8,094 bases of DNA, from the NCBI GenBank assembly GCA_036012155.1, contig DASCOT010000154.1:1-8094 (forward strand). The letters are read 5' to 3'. The stretch comes from DASCOT01 sp036012155 (GTDB taxonomy: Bacteria > Acidobacteriota > UBA890 > WLXD01). Below are positions 5,595 through 8,094 of this stretch, one piece after another. The position numbers and the translations under genes were made by a program. The notes below the pieces were generated by a model. It worked only from the letters and a program-made list of their open reading frames with translations. It was not told where the DNA came from and searched no databases. The first letter of the stretch is position 1; each line of letters begins with the position of its first letter.

Positions 5595-7825
5595 GCTCGC
5601 GTGACTTGCAGTCGGAGATCCGCGACGCGCTGCTCGACCCTGCGTTGCAGCAAGCGGTGCCTACCGGCACGCGCGCCGCCGCTGCCCGCCGCCGCGTGGC
5701 GGTCGCCGACTTCTCTGCCTACGAGGCGTGCCGTGATCGCGCGCGGGCGATCAAGGAAGACGCGATCGAGCGGCTGCCGGAGCTACTGGAGACCCTGACC
5801 GAGGCGGTCAACGCTTCAGGAGGCTTCGTCCATCGAGCCGATGACGCCGAAGCCGCCTGCCGCATCATCGTCGAAATCGCCCGGCGCGAGGGTCTGACCG
5901 CGGCGGTGAAGTCGAAGTCGATGACCTCCGAGGAGATCCACCTCAACGTGGCGCTGGAGGGCGCCGGTGTGAGCGTGCGCGAGACTGACCTCGGCGAGTA
6001 CATCGTGCAGCTAGACGAAGATCGCCCGTCGCACGCCGTCGCCCCCATCATCCACAAGAGCCTGGAGGATGTGCGCAACGCATTTCGGCGCGGGCTCGGC
6101 CGCGATGACGTTCCGGAGACCGCCGAGGAGCTCACCCAGCTGGCGCGGCAGCAGCTGCGCAGCGACTTCCTCGAAGCCGATCTGGGGATCACCGGCGCCA
6201 ACTTCCTGATTGCCGAGAGCGGCACGGTCATTATCGTCGAGAACGAGGGCAACGCCCGCCTGACCACGCAGGTGCCACGCGTCCATGTGGCGCTGGCTGG
6301 AATCGAGAAGATCCTGCCGACGATGGCCGATCTCGAGCCGTTCATCGAGCTGCTGCCGCGATCTGGAACCGGGCAGCTGTTGACCAGCTACCTGTCGGTG
6401 ATCACCGGACCCGGCTGGGGAGCGTCGCCGCTGACCGACGGCCCGCGCCGCTTCCATCTCGTTCTGTTGGACAACGGGCGTAGCGGCATGCGCGACGACC
6501 CGGTGCTACGCGAGACGCTCTACTGCGTACGCTGCGGCGCCTGCATGAACGTCTGTGCTCCATACCAGGCGGTCGGCGGCCACGTGTTCGGCGGGGCGAC
6601 GTACCAGTCCGGCATTGGCGTTGCTTGGGAGGCGGGGGTGCGCGGGTTGGACGCTGCCGCCGAGTTCAACGAGCTCTGCACCACGTGCTCGCGCTGCCAG
6701 GACGTGTGCCCGGTACGTATCGACATTCCCTGGATGAACTCCGCGGTTCGTGGCCGTATCCGCGACCAGAAGGGGGGGGGCGCTGGGCCCGGTGCAGAGT
6801 TGCTCACCGAGCCCCGCCGCCTCTACCAGCTGGCGCGCCGCGCTCGTCCCGTGCGCCGCCTGATGCAACTGCCGCCGGCGCGCTGGGCGCTGGAGCGACT
6901 GTTCGGCGTCGACCGCCGTCGGCCGCTGCCGGAAGTGCCGGATACGACGCTCGCCGATTGGTTCAGCGCGCGAGGAGGACGGGTAGTCGGAGAGGTTGGC
7001 GCCGATCCCGAGCATCTTGACGATGAAGCCGAGGCGAGCTTGGTTGTCTTCTGGGCCGATTGCCATTCCAACTACGCGGATGTCGATGTTGCCAAGGCGG
7101 CGGTTGGCGTTATCGAGCGACTCGGCTTTACGGTGTTGCTGGCCACCGGCCCGTGCTGTGGGCGCGCCGCGTTGTCGCAGGGCGCGCTCGATGCAGCCCG
7201 CGAGCAGGCCTTCGAGGTGTCGCGGCTGCTGGCTCCATACGCCGATCGGCAGATCCCGATCGTCGGGCTCGAGCCCTCGTGCCTCACCTGTGTGGCAGAG
7301 GATCACACCAAGCTTTCGCCGGCCAACAACGAAGCGTTCCTGGTCGGTCTGAGCGTGCGCGAGATCATGGTGTTCCTGGAGGAACATGCGGCGCTTCTCG
7401 GTGCAGCGCTGGCCGCTCAGGCTCCACGACCTCGTCATACCGTCGCATTGCATGGGCACTGCCAGCAGAAGTCGGCCGGATGGCTGGACTCGAGTGTCAG
7501 TGTGCTGACGCGGTTGCCGGGCGTCGAGGTGGTGGTCACCACCGCCGAATGCTGCGGGATGGCAGGCTCGTTCGGCTACAAACCGGAGGGCTATGAGGTC
7601 AGCCGTGAGCTGGGCACACGCCTGGTCGCCGAGATCTCCGGGCTGGAGTCGGTGGCTGGCGGCCCAATCGATGAGGTGCTGGCGAGCGGAATGTCCTGCC
7701 GCACCCAGCTAGCGGATTTCGGCGATCGGCGCCCGCGGCATCCAGTGCAGCTCGTGGCAGAGGCGATCGGGGCAACCGCGGACTCGGCCGATGTTGGCGC
7801 CGGATCCATGGGAGGCGCGAAATGA
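5591..7825 (+). CDS. LutB-LutA fusion: LUD domain, two 4Fe-4S clusters and two CCG cysteine-rich domains
   Basis: 744 residues in one polypeptide. Residues about 60-290 are the LutB LUD domain, with GITGANFLIAESGTVII from 199. A bacterial ferredoxin-like module follows, with two 4Fe-4S motifs: C312-x2-C315-x2-C318-x3-C322 and C363-x2-C366-x2-C369-x3-C373-P. The linker about 385-480 holds KGGGAGPG at 394-401. The C-terminal 260 residues are LutA-like, with two cysteine-rich CCG domains. The first has C491, C522-C523-G and C564-x2-C567. The second has C624, C654-C655-G and C703, where the last Cys of a CxxC is replaced by Gln. Bacillus encodes these as separate LutB and LutA; here they are joined in B-A order. 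The C-terminal half also resembles the tail of large FAD-linked oxidases (YdiJ-like), including GLEPSC and CCGMAGSFG. The expected role is oxidation of L-lactate or a similar 2-hydroxyacid with electron passage through Fe-S centres. Starts on the lutC stop (ATGA) without an SD of its own, and ends on the next gene's ATGA. Confidence 0.85.
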   Translation: MSSRDLQSEIRDALLDPALQQAVPTGTRAAAARRRVAVADFSAYEACRDRARAIKEDAIERLPELLETLTEAVNASGGFVHRADDAEAACRIIVEIARREGLTAAVKSKSMTSEEIHLNVALEGAGVSVRETDLGEYIVQLDEDRPSHAVAPIIHKSLEDVRNAFRRGLGRDDVPETAEELTQLARQQLRSDFLEADLGITGANFLIAESGTVIIVENEGNARLTTQVPRVHVALAGIEKILPTMADLEPFIELLPRSGTGQLLTSYLSVITGPGWGASPLTDGPRRFHLVLLDNGRSGMRDDPVLRETLYCVRCGACMNVCAPYQAVGGHVFGGATYQSGIGVAWEAGVRGLDAAAEFNELCTTCSRCQDVCPVRIDIPWMNSAVRGRIRDQKGGGAGPGAELLTEPRRLYQLARRARPVRRLMQLPPARWALERLFGVDRRRPLPEVPDTTLADWFSARGGRVVGEVGADPEHLDDEAEASLVVFWADCHSNYADVDVAKAAVGVIERLGFTVLLATGPCCGRAALSQGALDAAREQAFEVSRLLAPYADRQIPIVGLEPSCLTCVAEDHTKLSPANNEAFLVGLSVREIMVFLEEHAALLGAALAAQAPRPRHTVALHGHCQQKSAGWLDSSVSVLTRLPGVEVVVTTAECCGMAGSFGYKPEGYEVSRELGTRLVAEISGLESVAGGPIDEVLASGMSCRTQLADFGDRRPRHPVQLVAEAIGATADSADVGAGSMGGAK
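6772..6780 (+). repeat. Run of nine G's inside the lutB-lutA fusion
   Basis: G9 encodes the end of Lys394 and Gly395-397 in the linker between the ferredoxin-like module and the CCG domains. A gain or loss of one base would cut off both CCG domains. It is a natural place for replication slippage and also for sequencing error; the frame given is open and correct on both sides. Confidence 0.7.
7811..7815 (+). promoter_or_regulatory. Ribosome binding site of the MFS transporter gene
   Basis: GGAGG lies 6 nt before the ATG at 7822, inside the end of the lutB-lutA fusion. It fixes this start and lets the gene be translated efficiently in addition to coupling. Confidence 0.65.
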
Positions 7826-8094
7826 GCGACATCACCACCCGCCTGCGAGGCTTGCTGGTCGCACAGTTCTTCGGTGCCTTCAACGACAATGCCTGGCGCG
7901 TCATTGTCACCTTGCTGGCGATTGATGCGGTTCAACGTAGCGGCGGCGCGGAGGCAGCCGCGCAGGCTCGGACCACGCTGGCAACCGTCGTGCTAACCGT
8001 CCCGCTGATCGCGTTCTCGGTGCCGGCTGGCCTGATCTCGGACCGCTTTAGCAAGCGCACCGTGATCATCGTCATGAAGGCGGTTGAGATAGTG
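7822..8094 (+). CDS. LplT-like MFS transporter, N-terminal part (3' end outside window)
   Basis: 91 codons are visible. The first helix contains QFFGAFNDNAWRVIVTLLAI (from about residue 15), the N-terminal signature of the LplT lysophospholipid transporter group. A short loop and a second helix (about 51-70) follow. The MFS loop-2/3 motif AGLISDRFSKR is next, then the start of helix 3. LplT moves lysophospholipids across the inner membrane for re-acylation. In many Gram-negatives it is fused or adjacent to acyltransferase and acyl-ACP synthetase (Aas) domains, which could lie past the window edge. It overlaps the lut fusion by ATGA and so seems part of the same transcript, although no functional link is obvious. 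A lactate permease is unlikely given the FNDN motif, but only the N-terminus is seen. Confidence 0.75.
   Translation, partial: MSDITTRLRGLLVAQFFGAFNDNAWRVIVTLLAIDAVQRSGGAEAAAQARTTLATVVLTVPLIAFSVPAGLISDRFSKRTVIIVMKAVEIV

Noticed and set aside
6506..7459. Long 317-codon open frame on the minus strand
   Set aside because: It lies entirely opposite the lutB-lutA fusion, whose motifs are clear. Its translation has no recognisable domain, and GC-rich genes often leave such antisense frames.

Overview
The window is GC-rich bacterial chromosome, densely coded with short intergenic gaps. Its genes include an outer-membrane-style LplT relative, a TIGR01777 epimerase, a Ycf46-like AAA ATPase and an ECF sigma / anti-sigma / DUF4097 trio. 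This mix suits a high-GC Gram-negative such as a Myxococcota, Acidobacteriota, Gemmatimonadota or gammaproteobacterial lineage. The sequence alone does not settle the phylum. There are no tRNA, rRNA, CRISPR, transposase or integrase signals.

Layout, left to right. (1) The 3' end of a plus-strand membrane protein (2-223) converges on (2) a minus-strand envelope-stress-type operon: ECF sigma factor (2239-1853), membrane anti-sigma factor (1856-1161) and exported DUF4097 protein (1144-269), with a candidate ECF-type promoter just upstream (2307-2279). (3) Upstream of that, also on the minus strand, are a Ycf46-like AAA ATPase (3989-2400) and a TIGR01777-family SDR epimerase (4932-4027). (4) A divergent control region (4933-5018) separates these from a plus-strand operon with ATGA overlaps: a LutC-type LUD protein (5019-5594), a single-polypeptide LutB-LutA fusion (5591-7825) and the start of an LplT-like MFS transporter (7822 to the window edge). 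LutC and LutB-LutA together supply the LUD, double 4Fe-4S and two CCG modules of the LutABC system for oxidising L-lactate or a related 2-hydroxyacid.

The most striking feature is a cluster of apparent lesions on the minus strand. The sigma factor has lost, in frame, the end of region 2.4, the whole linker and the front of region 4. The DUF4097 gene has an in-frame TAG exactly where the family has a conserved Trp (TGG). The AAA ATPase has Asp instead of Gly next to the Walker A lysine. Each is readable directly in the sequence. Together they suggest that the sigma operon, and perhaps the ATPase, is decaying or has been repurposed in this strain, while the epimerase and lut genes look intact. 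The lutB-lutA fusion carries a run of nine G's between its electron-transfer modules, a possible slippage site.
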